Assembly: GCA_963850415.1 (NCBI GenBank)
Contig: CAWKLE010000001.1
Coordinates: 172,373 to 236,372 of the forward strand
Reading direction: 5' to 3'
Source of the DNA: VAXT01 sp963850415
Lineage (GTDB): Bacteria > Actinomycetota > Thermoleophilia > Gaiellales > Gaiellaceae
Length of the DNA: 64,000 nucleotides
The position numbers were made by a program, and so were the translations under genes. The first letter of the stretch is position 1. Each line of letters opens with the position of its first letter. Positions 35,716 to 43,922 of this stretch are shown one piece after another. The notes beneath the pieces were generated by a model. The model worked only from the letters and a program-made list of their open reading frames with translations. It had not been told where the DNA came from and did not search any database.

Positions 35716-37717
35716 TCACGACCCCACAAGTAGGCGTTGCAGGGCTTTTTCGTCGAGGACCGGCACCCCCGCGTCCTGCGCCTTCTTCAACTTGGAGCCC
35801 GGTTCCTCGCCGACGATCAGCCCGGCCGTCTTCTTCGAAACCGAGTTCGAGATCTTCGCGCCCTGCGCCTCGAGCGCCTTTGCCGCCTCGTCGCGCGTGA
35901 ACGACTCGAGCGTGCCGGTGATCACGTAGGTCTGACCCGAGAGCGGGCCCTCGACCGGCTTCACCTCGTCGCCGGCCTCGAAGCGCAGGCCGAGATCGCG
36001 TAACTCCTGGATGAGCTTCCGGTTCTCCTCGTCGGAGAACCACTCGGCGATCCCCTCCGCTCGTCCCGGCCCGATCCCTTCGGCCTCCTGGATCTCCTCC
36101 TGGCTCGCGTTCATGAGCTCGTCGATCGAGCCGAAGTGCGCCGCGAGGTTCCGTGCGGTCACCCAGCCGGTGTCCGGGATGTTGAGCCCCGCGAGGACTC
36201 GCCCGAACGTCATCGCCTGTTTCGACTGCTCGATCGCCGCGACCGCGTTGCCGGCCGAGATCTCCGCGTAGCCGTCGAGCTCCATCAGCTGCTCCTTCGT
36301 CAGCCGGTAGAGATCGGGCAGCGACGTGACGATCCCCTCGCGCCAGAGCCTCCGGATGGCCTGCTCGCCGACGCCGTCGATGTCCCAGACCCAGTTGATG
36401 AGCGTCTCCAGGCCGCGCGACTCGCATTTCGGATTCGGGCAGCGGTGCATGGCCTCGCCCTCGGGCTTGACGATCTCCGCCCCGCAGAGCGGGCACTTCT
36501 TGGGCATCCGGAAGCGGCGCGAGCCCTTCGCGTGCGGGAGCACCGGCCCGACGACCTGCGGGATCACGTCGCCTGCGCGCTGGACGATGACCGTGTCGCC
36601 GACGCGGATGTCCTTGCGGTTGATGTCCTGCTCGTTGTGCAGGGTCGCGGTCGAGACGGTGACGCCTCCGACCTCGACCGGCTCGAGCTGAGCCCAGGGA
36701 TTGAGCGCGCCTGTTCGCCCTACTCTGATGTGGATTTGCAGGAGTTTTGTCTGTGCGGTCATCGGCGCCCACTTGTAGGCGCGCGCCCAGCGCGGGCGGC
36801 CGTGGAGCTCGCTCAGGCGCCGCTGCTGGTCGAACGAGTCGACCTTGATCACGATCCCGTCGATCTCGTAGTCGAGCTCGATCCGCTTCGTCTCCCAGAC
36901 GCGGCAGACCTCGGCGACCGACTCGATCGACTCGTGCCGCTCCGCGAACGGGTTCGTGCGGAAGCCGTGCTCGCGGAGCCATTCGAGCGCGTCCCAGTGG
37001 GTCGTCGAGGTCGATCCCGTCCGCGGCGCCGAGGCCGTACATCCAGACCGCGAGCGGGCGCGAGGCCGTGATCGACGAGTCCTTCTGGCGGAGCGAGCCG
37101 GCGGCGGCGTTCCTCGGGTTCGGCGCGAGCTTCTGGCCCAGCTCGGCGACGCGCTCGTTCAGCTCGCGGAAGCCGGAGATCGGCATGTACACCTCGCCGC
37201 GGACCTCGGCCACCGGCGGCGGGCCCTTGCCGCGCATGCGCAGGGGCACCGAGGAGATCGTGCGCAGGTTGACCGTTACGTCCTCGCCCTGGCGCCCGTC
37301 GCCGCGCGTCGCGCCGCGCGTGAGGAGGCCGCCTTCGTACGTGAGGTTGATCGCGAGCCCGTCGATCTTCGGCTCGGTCACGAACGCGACCGGCTCGTCG
37401 GAATCGAGCCGCTTGCGCACGTCGTCGGCCCATTTTTGGAGCGCCTCGTCGGTCGTGACCTTCTCGAGCGAGCCCATCGGCGTCAGGTGCTGAACCTTCT
37501 GGAAGCGGCCGCTGAGGGGCGCGCCGACCCGCTGCGTCGGCGAGTCGGGCGCGATCAGCTCCGGATGCTCCTCCTCGAGCGCCTGCAGCTCGTCGAAGAG
37601 CCGGTCGTAGTCGGCGTCGGAGATCTCGGGGTCGTCGAGGACGTGGTACCGGTAGAGGTGGTGATCGAGCTGCTCGCGCAGCTCCTCGGCGCGCTTGTCG
37701 AGGGTCTTGGTCGGCAT
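35716..37717 (-). CDS. ligA: NAD-dependent DNA ligase (apparent +1 frameshift)
   Basis: Essential replicative ligase. First frame: YHVLDDPEISDADYDRLFDEL, adenylation lysine in VTEPKIDGLAINLTYEGG, GDGRQGEDVTVNLRTI and GEVYMPISGF. Second frame: IDGIVIKVDSFDQQRRL, the Zn-finger cysteines (CPLCG...CPNPKC), helix-hairpin-helix repeats (EAEGIGPGRAEGIAEWF) and a BRCT domain (LSGQTYVITGTLES). One extra base near 37001-37006 separates the frames; corrected length is about 666 residues, normal. TAGCAT lies 8 bases upstream of ATG 37717. A consensus error is much more likely than loss of this enzyme. Confidence 0.9.
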
Positions 37718-37725
37718 CGAGCGTG

Positions 37726-37731
37726 ATGCTA
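37726..37731 (-). promoter_or_regulatory. Candidate leaderless -10 element of ligA
   Basis: TAGCAT on the minus strand, 8 bases before the ligA ATG; no ribosome-binding site between. Confidence 0.35.
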
Positions 37732-37742
37732 GCGTCGCCCCG

Positions 37743-38141
37743 TTGCTCCGACTCGCGATCGTCCTTGCGCTCCTCTTGCCGGCGTCGGCGTCGACGAAGC
37801 TCGTCTTCGTCCAGACCCCGTCGCACAACATCGGCTGCCTCTACCAGAGCTCGCCGGCGGCCCTGCGCTGCGACATCCGCTCGGGCCTGAAGCCGCCGCC
37901 GTCGAAGCCGAAGGGCTGCACGGTCGACTGGACGGGCGGCTACCAGGTCGGCCCGACCGGCCGCGCCCACAAGGTCTGCGCCGGCGACACGGTCCTCTCC
38001 GCAAGCGCCCGGATCATTCGCTATGGCACCACGTGGCGCGGCGGTCCTTTTACCTGCAAATCGAGCACTTCAGGGTTGCGCTGCAAGAACCGGAGCGGCC
38101 ACGGCTTCTTCCTCAGCCGGCAGCACTCGTACCGCTTCTAG
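37743..38141 (+). CDS. Small secreted DUF6636-like protein
   Basis: About 132 residues from TTG 37743, giving a signal peptide (LRLAIVLALLLPASAS) and avoiding overlap with ligA; an in-frame ATG at 37695 would extend into ligA. The mature part is basic with six or more cysteines: PSHNIGCLY, LRCDIRSGL, KGCTVDW, KVCAGDT, FTCKSSTSGLRCKNRSGHGFFLSR. This matches the actinobacterial DUF6636 pattern of a small disulphide-rich exported protein. Function unknown. Ends inside a short GGGTCAGACCC palindrome. Confidence 0.75.
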   Translation: MLRLAIVLALLLPASASTKLVFVQTPSHNIGCLYQSSPAALRCDIRSGLKPPPSKPKGCTVDWTGGYQVGPTGRAHKVCAGDTVLSASARIIRYGTTWRGGPFTCKSSTSGLRCKNRSGHGFFLSRQHSYRF

Positions 38142-38152
38142 GGTCAGACCCT
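38140..38152. repeat. GGGTCAGACCC palindrome
   Basis: AGGGTCAGACCCT between two convergent genes, sharing its core with the paired palindromes at 60913 and 61027. Confidence 0.5.
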
Positions 38153-38164
38153 GTTAGGAGAGCG

Positions 38165-38881
38165 TCAGTATTCGACGCGCTCGAGGTAGAGGCCATGCGA
38201 CGGCGCGGTCGTGCCCGCTGCGTCTCGCGCGGCTCCTTCGAGGAGGACGGCGAGCTCCTCCGGCGGCTTCTCGAGCATCGTTCCGACGAGCGCTCGCACC
38301 ATGTGACGCAGGAAGCTGTTCGCGGTGATCTCGAGCTCGAGCGCATCGCCGCGGTCGAACCACGCCGCCGACCGAACCTCGCGCGTGAACACGTCGTGGT
38401 ACGTCTCCGTCGGCGTGAACGCACGAAAATCGTGCTCCCCGATCAGGAGATCCGCGCAGTCCGCGAGCGCCTCGTAGTCGAGCCCGTGCGGGTACCAGTA
38501 GCTGCGCGTCTGCTCGAACGGCGACGGAGTCGGCCGGCGCCAGATCCGGTAGCGATAGCTCCGCGCGACGGCCGAGTGGCGCGCGTGGAAGTCGGGCGCC
38601 GCCTCCTCGGCGGCGACCACCGAGACGTCGTCCGGCAACGCGGTATTCAATGCCCGCGCCGCCCGCTCCACAGGCGGCCCGCCTTCGACGTCGACGCTCG
38701 CCACCTGGCCGAGCGCGTGCACGCCGGTGTCCGTCCGCCCCGCCACCGCGAGCCGCTCCCAGGACTCGTAGACCCAGCCCAAAGCGTCCCGCACGACCCC
38801 CTCGACCGTGCGCAGGCTCGGCTGCGTGGCCCAGCCGCGGAACCGCGACCCGTCGTACTCGAGCGTCAGCTTGAGGCGCAT
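38165..38881 (-). CDS. truA: tRNA pseudouridine(38-40) synthase
   Basis: 238 residues. Catalytic aspartate in LAVAGRTDTGVHALGQVAS; ARHSAVARSYRYRIW, and HDFRAFTPTET match TruA; NSFLRHMVRALVGTML is the conserved C-terminal helix. Modifies U38-U40 in tRNA anticodon arms. In most relatives it directly follows rplQ; here a plus-strand gene intervenes. TGATAT lies 7 bases upstream of the ATG. Confidence 0.95.
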   Translation of the reverse strand: MRLKLTLEYDGSRFRGWATQPSLRTVEGVVRDALGWVYESWERLAVAGRTDTGVHALGQVASVDVEGGPPVERAARALNTALPDDVSVVAAEEAAPDFHARHSAVARSYRYRIWRRPTPSPFEQTRSYWYPHGLDYEALADCADLLIGEHDFRAFTPTETYHDVFTREVRSAAWFDRGDALELEITANSFLRHMVRALVGTMLEKPPEELAVLLEGAARDAAGTTAPSHGLYLERVEY

Positions 38882-38887
38882 GGGCGC

Positions 38888-38894
38888 ATATCAT
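38888..38894. promoter_or_regulatory. Overlapping divergent -10 elements
   Basis: TATCAT (plus, 38889-38894) is 8 bases before ATG 38903; TGATAT (minus, 38888-38893) is 7 bases before the truA ATG. The two genes therefore appear to share one AT-rich site, and both transcripts would be leaderless. Confidence 0.4.
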
Positions 38895-38902
38895 CCAATC
38901 CC

Positions 38903-39526
38903 ATGCAGGAAGACGAATGGCGCGTGGAGATCGACCTCGCCGACGAGGCGCACGGCTTCGGCCTCGGCGAGCGCTTTCGCGCGCATGACCTCGACGATCA
39001 GGCGCGCAAACGGCTAGGGCAACGCGTCGTCGTCACCCGCGACGGCCCGCACGTCTTCCTCTATGCCGGCGACGAGGCCGGGGCACACGAGGCGGAGCTC
39101 GTCGCGCGCGAGCTCGTCGCCACCGACGACCTCAGCGCCGAGATCGCCGTCACGCGCTGGCACCCCCTCGAGGAAGAGTGGAAGGACGCGTCGATCCCGC
39201 TCCCCCGAAGCGACGAGGAACAGCGCGAAGAGCTCGAGCGGCGCGAAGAGACGGAGCAGCGCGAGGGCATCTACGACTGGCTCGTCAAGATCGACATGCC
39301 CTCGAGGAGCGAGGCCGAGAAGCTGGAGGACCTCCTGGCAGGCGAGGGCCTCAGCGTCCACCGCCGCTGGCGCTACCTGACCGTGGACATCGCCACGGAA
39401 GAGCATGCGCACGAGCTCGCGAGCCGTCTCCGGGACATGGCCCCGGCCGAGGCCGAGGTCACGATCGACGCGAACCCGGACGACATCCCGACGCCCGTGT
39501 TCGTGCTGCTCGAGTCGCGCTTCTAG
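38903..39526 (+). CDS. Hypothetical acidic protein with a duplicated alpha/beta domain
   Basis: 207 residues, not recognised. Two similar halves: WRVEIDL ... GPHVFLYAGDEAGAHEAELVARELVATDDLSAEIAVTRWHP and DWLVKIDMPSRSEAEKLEDLL ... RRWRYLTVDIATEEHAHELASRLRDMAPAEAEVTIDANP. Each reads as a beta-alpha-beta-beta-alpha-beta ferredoxin-like unit, joined by a Glu/Arg-rich helix (EEQREELERREETEQRE). No catalytic residues are obvious; a binding or ACT-like role is possible. Antisense to its neighbours, between rplQ (4-base 3' overlap) and truA. Confidence 0.75.
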   Translation: MQEDEWRVEIDLADEAHGFGLGERFRAHDLDDQARKRLGQRVVVTRDGPHVFLYAGDEAGAHEAELVARELVATDDLSAEIAVTRWHPLEEEWKDASIPLPRSDEEQREELERREETEQREGIYDWLVKIDMPSRSEAEKLEDLLAGEGLSVHRRWRYLTVDIATEEHAHELASRLRDMAPAEAEVTIDANPDDIPTPVFVLLESRF

Positions 39527-39969
39527 CCGGTGACGCCCGGAACCGCGGCGGGCGCTTCTTCGAGCTCCTCCTGCTCCGGCTGCCGCACGCGCTTCGGCTT
39601 CGGCGCGGGCGGGACGAAGTCGACGAGCTCGAGATACGCCATCTCGGCCGAGTCGCCGAAGCGCGGGCCGAGCTTGACGATCCGCGTGTAGCCGCCCGGC
39701 CGGTCGACGAAGCGCGGGGCGACGTCCGAGAAGAGCATCGTCACGACGTCGTTCGAGCGCAGGAACGCGAGCGCCTGCCGCCGCGCAGCGAGGTCGCCGC
39801 GCCGCCCGAGCGTGATCATCTCCTCGGTGATCGGGCGCACAGCCTTCGCCTTCGCGACGGTCGTCTTGATCCGGCCGTGCTCGATCACGGCGCCGGCGAG
39901 GTTCGAGTAGAGCGCTTTGCGGTGCGCGGAGTCGCGGCCGAGCTTCTTGCCCTTGCGGTGGTGGCGCAT
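39523..39969 (-). CDS. rplQ: 50S ribosomal protein L17
   Basis: 148 residues. MRHHRKGKKLGRDSAHRKALYSNLAGAVIEHGRIKTTVAKAK is the diagnostic N-terminus. The C-terminus adds about 30 residues rich in Pro, Glu and Ala. Last ribosomal gene of the superoperon, 4 bases after rpoA. Confidence 0.97.
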   Translation of the reverse strand: MRHHRKGKKLGRDSAHRKALYSNLAGAVIEHGRIKTTVAKAKAVRPITEEMITLGRRGDLAARRQALAFLRSNDVVTMLFSDVAPRFVDRPGGYTRIVKLGPRFGDSAEMAYLELVDFVPPAPKPKRVRQPEQEELEEAPAAVPGVTG

Positions 39970-39973
39970 GCTG

Positions 39974-40942
39974 CTATTCGTCTCCGCGGAGGGTGAGGCC
40001 GTGCGTGGCCAGCGTCTCCTTGACCTCTTCGATCGACTTCTTGCCGAAGTTCGGGATCGCGGCCAGCTCGTTCTCGCTCTTGACGACGAGGTCGCCGATC
40101 GTCTCGATCCCGACCCGCTTCAGGCAGTTGTACGAGCGCACGCCCAGCTCGAGCTCCTCGATCGGGAAGTTCTCCATCCCGTGGGCGAGCGGCGCCTCCG
40201 TCGGCACTGCTTCGCTCGGCGTCTCGCCGAAGCCCTCGATCCGATCGATGTCGGTGAAGATCATCAGCTGGCGGATGAGGATGTCGGCGGCCTCGCCGAT
40301 GGCCTCCTTCGGGTCGATCGAGCCGTCGGTCGTGACGTCGAGGTTCAGCTTGTCGTAGTCGGTGCGCTGGCCGACGCGAGCGGCCTCGACGTCGTACGAG
40401 ACGCGCCGCACCGGCGAGAAGATCGAGTCGATCGGGATCACGCCGATCGTGTGCTCGGGGCCGCGGTTGAGCTCGGCCGGGACGTATCCGCGCCCGCGGC
40501 CGATCGTCATCGTCAGCTCGAGCCTGCCCTTGTCGGACAGGGTCGCGATCTGGAGGTCCGGGTTCAGGATCTCCAGGTCGGCGGGAGCCTCGATGTCGCC
40601 GGCGGTGACCTTGCCAGGGCCCTTCTTGTTTAGCCGAACCTCGATCTCGGGCGACTCGCCCTCGAGGCGGACGATCATGTTCTTGAGCTGCAGAATGATG
40701 TCGGTCACGTCCTCCTTCACGCCCGGCAGCGTCGTGAACTCGTGCGCGGTTCCCTCGAGCTTGACCGAGGTGACGGCGGCGCCCTCCAGCGAGGAGAGCA
40801 GCACGCGGCGCAGCGAGTTGCCGAACGTGTAGCCGAAGCCGCGGTCGAGCGGCTCGATCGTGAACCGGCCGCGCTGCTCGTCGACTTCCTCGTGGACGAT
40901 TCGCGGCACCTGGAAATCCATCAGAGACGTACGTGTTGCCAT
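39974..40942 (-). CDS. rpoA: DNA-directed RNA polymerase subunit alpha
   Basis: 322 residues. The N-terminal assembly domain has EPLDRGFGYTFGNSLRRVLLSSLEGAAV; the C-terminal domain (about 250-315) has ELGVRSYNCLKRVGIETIGDLVVKSENELAAIPNFGKKSIEEVKETL, the HhH fold that contacts UP elements and activators. Usual place between rpsD and rplQ. Confidence 0.98.
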   Translation of the reverse strand: MATRTSLMDFQVPRIVHEEVDEQRGRFTIEPLDRGFGYTFGNSLRRVLLSSLEGAAVTSVKLEGTAHEFTTLPGVKEDVTDIILQLKNMIVRLEGESPEIEVRLNKKGPGKVTAGDIEAPADLEILNPDLQIATLSDKGRLELTMTIGRGRGYVPAELNRGPEHTIGVIPIDSIFSPVRRVSYDVEAARVGQRTDYDKLNLDVTTDGSIDPKEAIGEAADILIRQLMIFTDIDRIEGFGETPSEAVPTEAPLAHGMENFPIEELELGVRSYNCLKRVGIETIGDLVVKSENELAAIPNFGKKSIEEVKETLATHGLTLRGDE

Positions 40943-40956
40943 GTGATCCTTTCTTT

Positions 40957-41577
40957 CTACTTCGAGTAGAGCTCGACGATGAGCGATTCCTGCACGGGCG
41001 TGTCGATCTCCGAGCGCTCAGGGAGCTTCAGGATCTTGCCCGTCAGCGCCTCGTGGTCGGCCTGGAGCCAGGGCGCCACCGAGGCGGTGAGGTCGGTTGC
41101 GTCGCGGATGACCTGCTCCGCGGAGCTGTTCGGCGCCATCGTGATGATGTCGTCGGGCCGAACCTGGTAGCTGGGGATGTTCACACGGCGGCCGTTGACG
41201 TGAAAGTGGCCGTGCCGGACGAACTGGCGGGCCTGCGCCCGTGAGGTCGCAAAGCCGAGCCGGTAGACGACGTTGTCGAGCCGCCGTTCGAGCATGCGCA
41301 GGAGCTCCTCGCCCGTGATGCCCGAGCCTTTCGCGGCCTTCGTGTAGTAGGTGCGGAACTGCTTCTCGAGCAGTCCGTAGTAGCGGCGCGCCTTCTGCTT
41401 CTCGCGCAGCTGGAGCAGGTACTCGGACTGCTTGATGCGCCCGCGTCCGTGCTCGCCCGGCGGATAGCTGCGGCGCTCGATCGCGCACTTCTCGGTCAGG
41501 CAGCGCTCGCCCTTGAGGAAGAGCTTCATGCCCTCGCGCCGGCACTGCTTGCACTTCGGGGAACGGTCGCGGGCCAC
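40957..41577 (-). CDS. rpsD: 30S ribosomal protein S4 (zinc-binding form)
   Basis: 206 residues from GTG 41577 (ARDRSPKCKQCRREG). Four cysteines in CKQCRREGMKLFLKGERCLTEKC form the N-terminal zinc site of the C+ type. The S4 RNA-binding domain follows (RRLDNVVYRLGFATSRAQARQFVRHGHFHVNGRRV). Start overlaps the rpsK stop by one base (TAGTG). S4 often autoregulates its operon; no regulatory structure was identified here. Confidence 0.97.
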   Translation of the reverse strand: MARDRSPKCKQCRREGMKLFLKGERCLTEKCAIERRSYPPGEHGRGRIKQSEYLLQLREKQKARRYYGLLEKQFRTYYTKAAKGSGITGEELLRMLERRLDNVVYRLGFATSRAQARQFVRHGHFHVNGRRVNIPSYQVRPDDIITMAPNSSAEQVIRDATDLTASVAPWLQADHEALTGKILKLPERSEIDTPVQESLIVELYSK

Positions 41578-41981
41578 TAGACGCGCCTCCGCTTCTTGGG
41601 GCGGACGCCGTTGTGCGCCTGCGGGGACACGTCCTTGACGCCGAGGATCTCGAGGCCGGCGGCCTGGAGCGACCGGATCGCCGTCTCGCGCCCGGAGCCC
41701 GGGCCCTTGACGAAGACCTCGACCTTCTGCAGGCCGTGCTCCATGCCCTTGCGGGCGCACGAGTCGGCGGTCACCTGAGCGGCGAACGGGGTCGACTTGC
41801 GCGAGCCCTTGAAGCCGGCCGAGCCGGCCGACTCCCAGACGATCACGTTGCCCTCGGTGTCGGTGAGCGTGACGATCGTGTTGTTGAACGACGTCTTGAT
41901 GTGCGCCTGGCCGATGGCGATGTTCTTACGGACGCGGCGCCTGGTGCGGCCGCGTCCCGCTTGTCTGCGCGGGGGTGCCAT
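41577..41981 (-). CDS. rpsK: 30S ribosomal protein S11
   Basis: 134 residues. RKNIAIGQAHIKTSFNNTIVTLTDTEGNVIVWESAGSAGFKGSRKSTPFAAQ is characteristic, ending NGVRPKKRRRV. An N-terminal Arg-rich extension is present. One-base overlap with rpsM (41981). Confidence 0.97.
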   Translation of the reverse strand: MAPPRRQAGRGRTRRRVRKNIAIGQAHIKTSFNNTIVTLTDTEGNVIVWESAGSAGFKGSRKSTPFAAQVTADSCARKGMEHGLQKVEVFVKGPGSGRETAIRSLQAAGLEILGVKDVSPQAHNGVRPKKRRRV

Positions 41982-42364
41982 CAGGTCTTGCTCGGTGCCT
42001 TCTTGCCGCGGCCCACGGTCTTCTTCGGGCCCTTCCGGGTGCGGGCGTTCGTCTTCGTGCGCTGGCCGTTCACGGGCAGGCCGCGCCGATGGCGGACCCC
42101 CCGATACGCACCGATCTCGCCGAGGCGCTTGATCGCCTGCTGGCGCTCGCGCCGAAGGTCGCCCTCGACCTGGAGGTTGGCGTCGATGTAGTCGCGGAGC
42201 TGGGTGACCTCGCCGTCGGTGAGGTCGTTGACCTTGGTGTCACGGGAGATGCCGACGTCGTCGGCCACCTTGGACGCAGTGGAGCGGCCGATCCCGAAGA
42301 TGTACGTGAGCGCGACCTCGAGCCGCTTCTCGCGGGGCAGGTTGACGCCTGCGATTCGCGCCAT
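41981..42364 (-). CDS. rpsM: 30S ribosomal protein S13
   Basis: 127 residues: MARIAGVNLPREKRLEVALTYIFGIGRSTASK, then a GAYRGVRHRRGLPVNGQRTKTNARTRKGPKKTV tail that reaches the P-site tRNA. Starts immediately after the rpmJ stop. Confidence 0.97.
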   Translation of the reverse strand: MARIAGVNLPREKRLEVALTYIFGIGRSTASKVADDVGISRDTKVNDLTDGEVTQLRDYIDANLQVEGDLRRERQQAIKRLGEIGAYRGVRHRRGLPVNGQRTKTNARTRKGPKKTVGRGKKAPSKT

Positions 42365-42478
42365 CTAGCCCTGCCTCTGCTTGTGGCGGGGGTTGGAGCA
42401 GATGACCATGGTCCGCCCGTTCCGGCGGATCACTCGACATCGCTCACACATCGGCTTGACTGACGCTCGAACCTTCAC
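42365..42478 (-). CDS. rpmJ: 50S ribosomal protein L36
   Basis: 37 residues from GTG 42478: KVRASVKPMCERCRVIRRNGRTMVI then CSNPRHKQRQG. The C-x-x-C, Cys and His ligands of the zinc knuckle are complete, so this is the zinc-containing paralogue. A GAGGAG ribosome-binding site precedes it. infA, usually directly upstream, is not here. Confidence 0.95.
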   Translation of the reverse strand: MKVRASVKPMCERCRVIRRNGRTMVICSNPRHKQRQG

Positions 42479-42493
42479 ACTGCTCCTCGTAAG

Positions 42494-42516
42494 AACCGCG
42501 CCTCGCGAGCGCGGTT
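42494..42516 (-). promoter_or_regulatory. Hairpin in the map-rpmJ interval
   Basis: AACCGCGC / GCGCGGTT, 8-base arms with a 7-base loop, between map and rpmJ and upstream of the rpmJ ribosome-binding site. Candidate attenuator or processing site for the rpmJ-rpsM-rpsK-rpsD-rpoA-rplQ segment. A TACCAT like that upstream of rpsL overlaps the map stop. Confidence 0.35.
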
Positions 42517-42561
42517 GTCAGGACACCAAGACACGCGCAGCAGCGCTGCGCGCAGCGGGGT

Positions 42562-43338
42562 CTATGGTAGCAAAACGGTTTCTGCCCGATTCGGCGTAAC
42601 GGTGAGGATTTTCGGGCCGTCGTCGGTGACCGCGACGGTGTGCTCGAAATGGGCCGAGAGCGAGCCGTCCAGGGTCGAGATCGACCACTCGTCGTCGTGC
42701 AGGTACACCTCCGGGCCGCCGGCCGTGATCATCGGCTCGATCGCGAACGTCATCCCCGGCTGGAGCTCCGGGCCGCGGCCGGGAGGGCCGTAGTTCGGGA
42801 TCTGCGGGTCCTCGTGCATCGCGCGGCCGATCCCGTGGCCGACGAGGCTGCGGACGACGGAGAAGCCCGCCTCCTCGGTGGCGACCTGGATCGCGTGCGA
42901 GACGTCCGACAGCCGGTTCCCTGCGCGGCACTGCGCGATCCCCGCGGCGAGCGCAGCCTGGCAGCCCTCGAGCAGCCGCTCCGCGTCCGTGGAGATCTCG
43001 CCGAGCGCGAACGTGAAGGCCGAGTCGGCGACGAAGCCGTCGAGCACGACGCCGACGTCGACGGACAGGATGTCCCCCTCGGAGACGGTGCGGCCGTTCG
43101 GGATCCCGTGCACGACCATGTCGTTCGGGGACGTGCAGATCGACGCCGGATAGCCGCGGTAGCCCTTGAACGACGAGGTGCCGCCCTGCGACTGGATGTA
43201 GCCGTCGGCGAGCTCGTCGAGCTCTCCGGTCGAGACTCCCGGCCTGAGGTGCTCCTGGAGCAGGGCGATCGTGTCCGCCACGATCCGGCCGGCGTTCGCC
43301 ATCCTCTCGATCTCGGCGGTGGACTTGCGGATGATCAC
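42562..43338 (-). CDS. map: Methionine aminopeptidase, type I
   Basis: 258 residues. Metal ligands in SVDVGVVLDGFVADSAFTF (two Asp), VGHGIGRAMHEDPQIPNY (His), TFAIEPMI (Glu) and FEHTVAVTDDG (Glu). Removes N-terminal Met from new proteins. GTG start overlaps the adk stop by 4 bases. Confidence 0.96.
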   Translation of the reverse strand: MIIRKSTAEIERMANAGRIVADTIALLQEHLRPGVSTGELDELADGYIQSQGGTSSFKGYRGYPASICTSPNDMVVHGIPNGRTVSEGDILSVDVGVVLDGFVADSAFTFALGEISTDAERLLEGCQAALAAGIAQCRAGNRLSDVSHAIQVATEEAGFSVVRSLVGHGIGRAMHEDPQIPNYGPPGRGPELQPGMTFAIEPMITAGGPEVYLHDDEWSISTLDGSLSAHFEHTVAVTDDGPKILTVTPNRAETVLLP

Positions 43339-43922
43339 GGCGTCGCGACCCTTGCCTGCTCGACGGTTTCCTGGATCTCGGCGAACACCTCGTTCTCCGG
43401 GCGATCGCCGTGGATGCCGACGAGATTTCCCGCCTGCCGATAGTGAAAGACGAGCGGCTTCGTCTGCTCGTGGTAGAGCTCGATCCGCTTGGCGATCGCC
43501 TCGGGTGTGTCGTCGGAGCGACCCTCCTCGGCGGCGCGCTTGCGCAGGCGCTCGATCGCAACCTCGTCCGGGATCTGGAGCTCGAGCACGACCGCGAGCG
43601 GCCGGTCGACGTCCGCGAGCATCGCGTCGAGGGCGTCCGCCTGCGCCATCGTCCGCGGGAAGCCGTCGAGGATCACGCCGTCTGCCGTTTCGGGCGACTG
43701 GACGCGCTCGCGGATCAACTCGATCATCAGATCGTCGGGCACGAGCTCCCCTGCGTCGTAAATGGGCTTCACACGTTGTCCGAGCGGCGTCCCGTCCGCC
43801 ATCGCGGCGCGGAGCATGTCGCCCGTCGACAGATGCCTGAGCCCGTACTCCGAGGCGAGCCGCTTCGCCTGCGTTCCCTTCCCGGACCCTTGGACGCCCA
43901 GGAGCAGCACGTCGAGCGGCAC
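43335..43922 (-). CDS. adk: Adenylate kinase (short form)
   Basis: 195 residues. P-loop VLLLGVQGSGKGTQAKRLASEYGL, STGDMLRAA, VILDGFPRTMAQADAL; the LID is short and lacks the zinc cysteines, as in other actinobacterial Adk. GTG start overlaps the secY stop by one base. Confidence 0.96.
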   Translation of the reverse strand: MPLDVLLLGVQGSGKGTQAKRLASEYGLRHLSTGDMLRAAMADGTPLGQRVKPIYDAGELVPDDLMIELIRERVQSPETADGVILDGFPRTMAQADALDAMLADVDRPLAVVLELQIPDEVAIERLRKRAAEEGRSDDTPEAIAKRIELYHEQTKPLVFHYRQAGNLVGIHGDRPENEVFAEIQETVEQARVATP

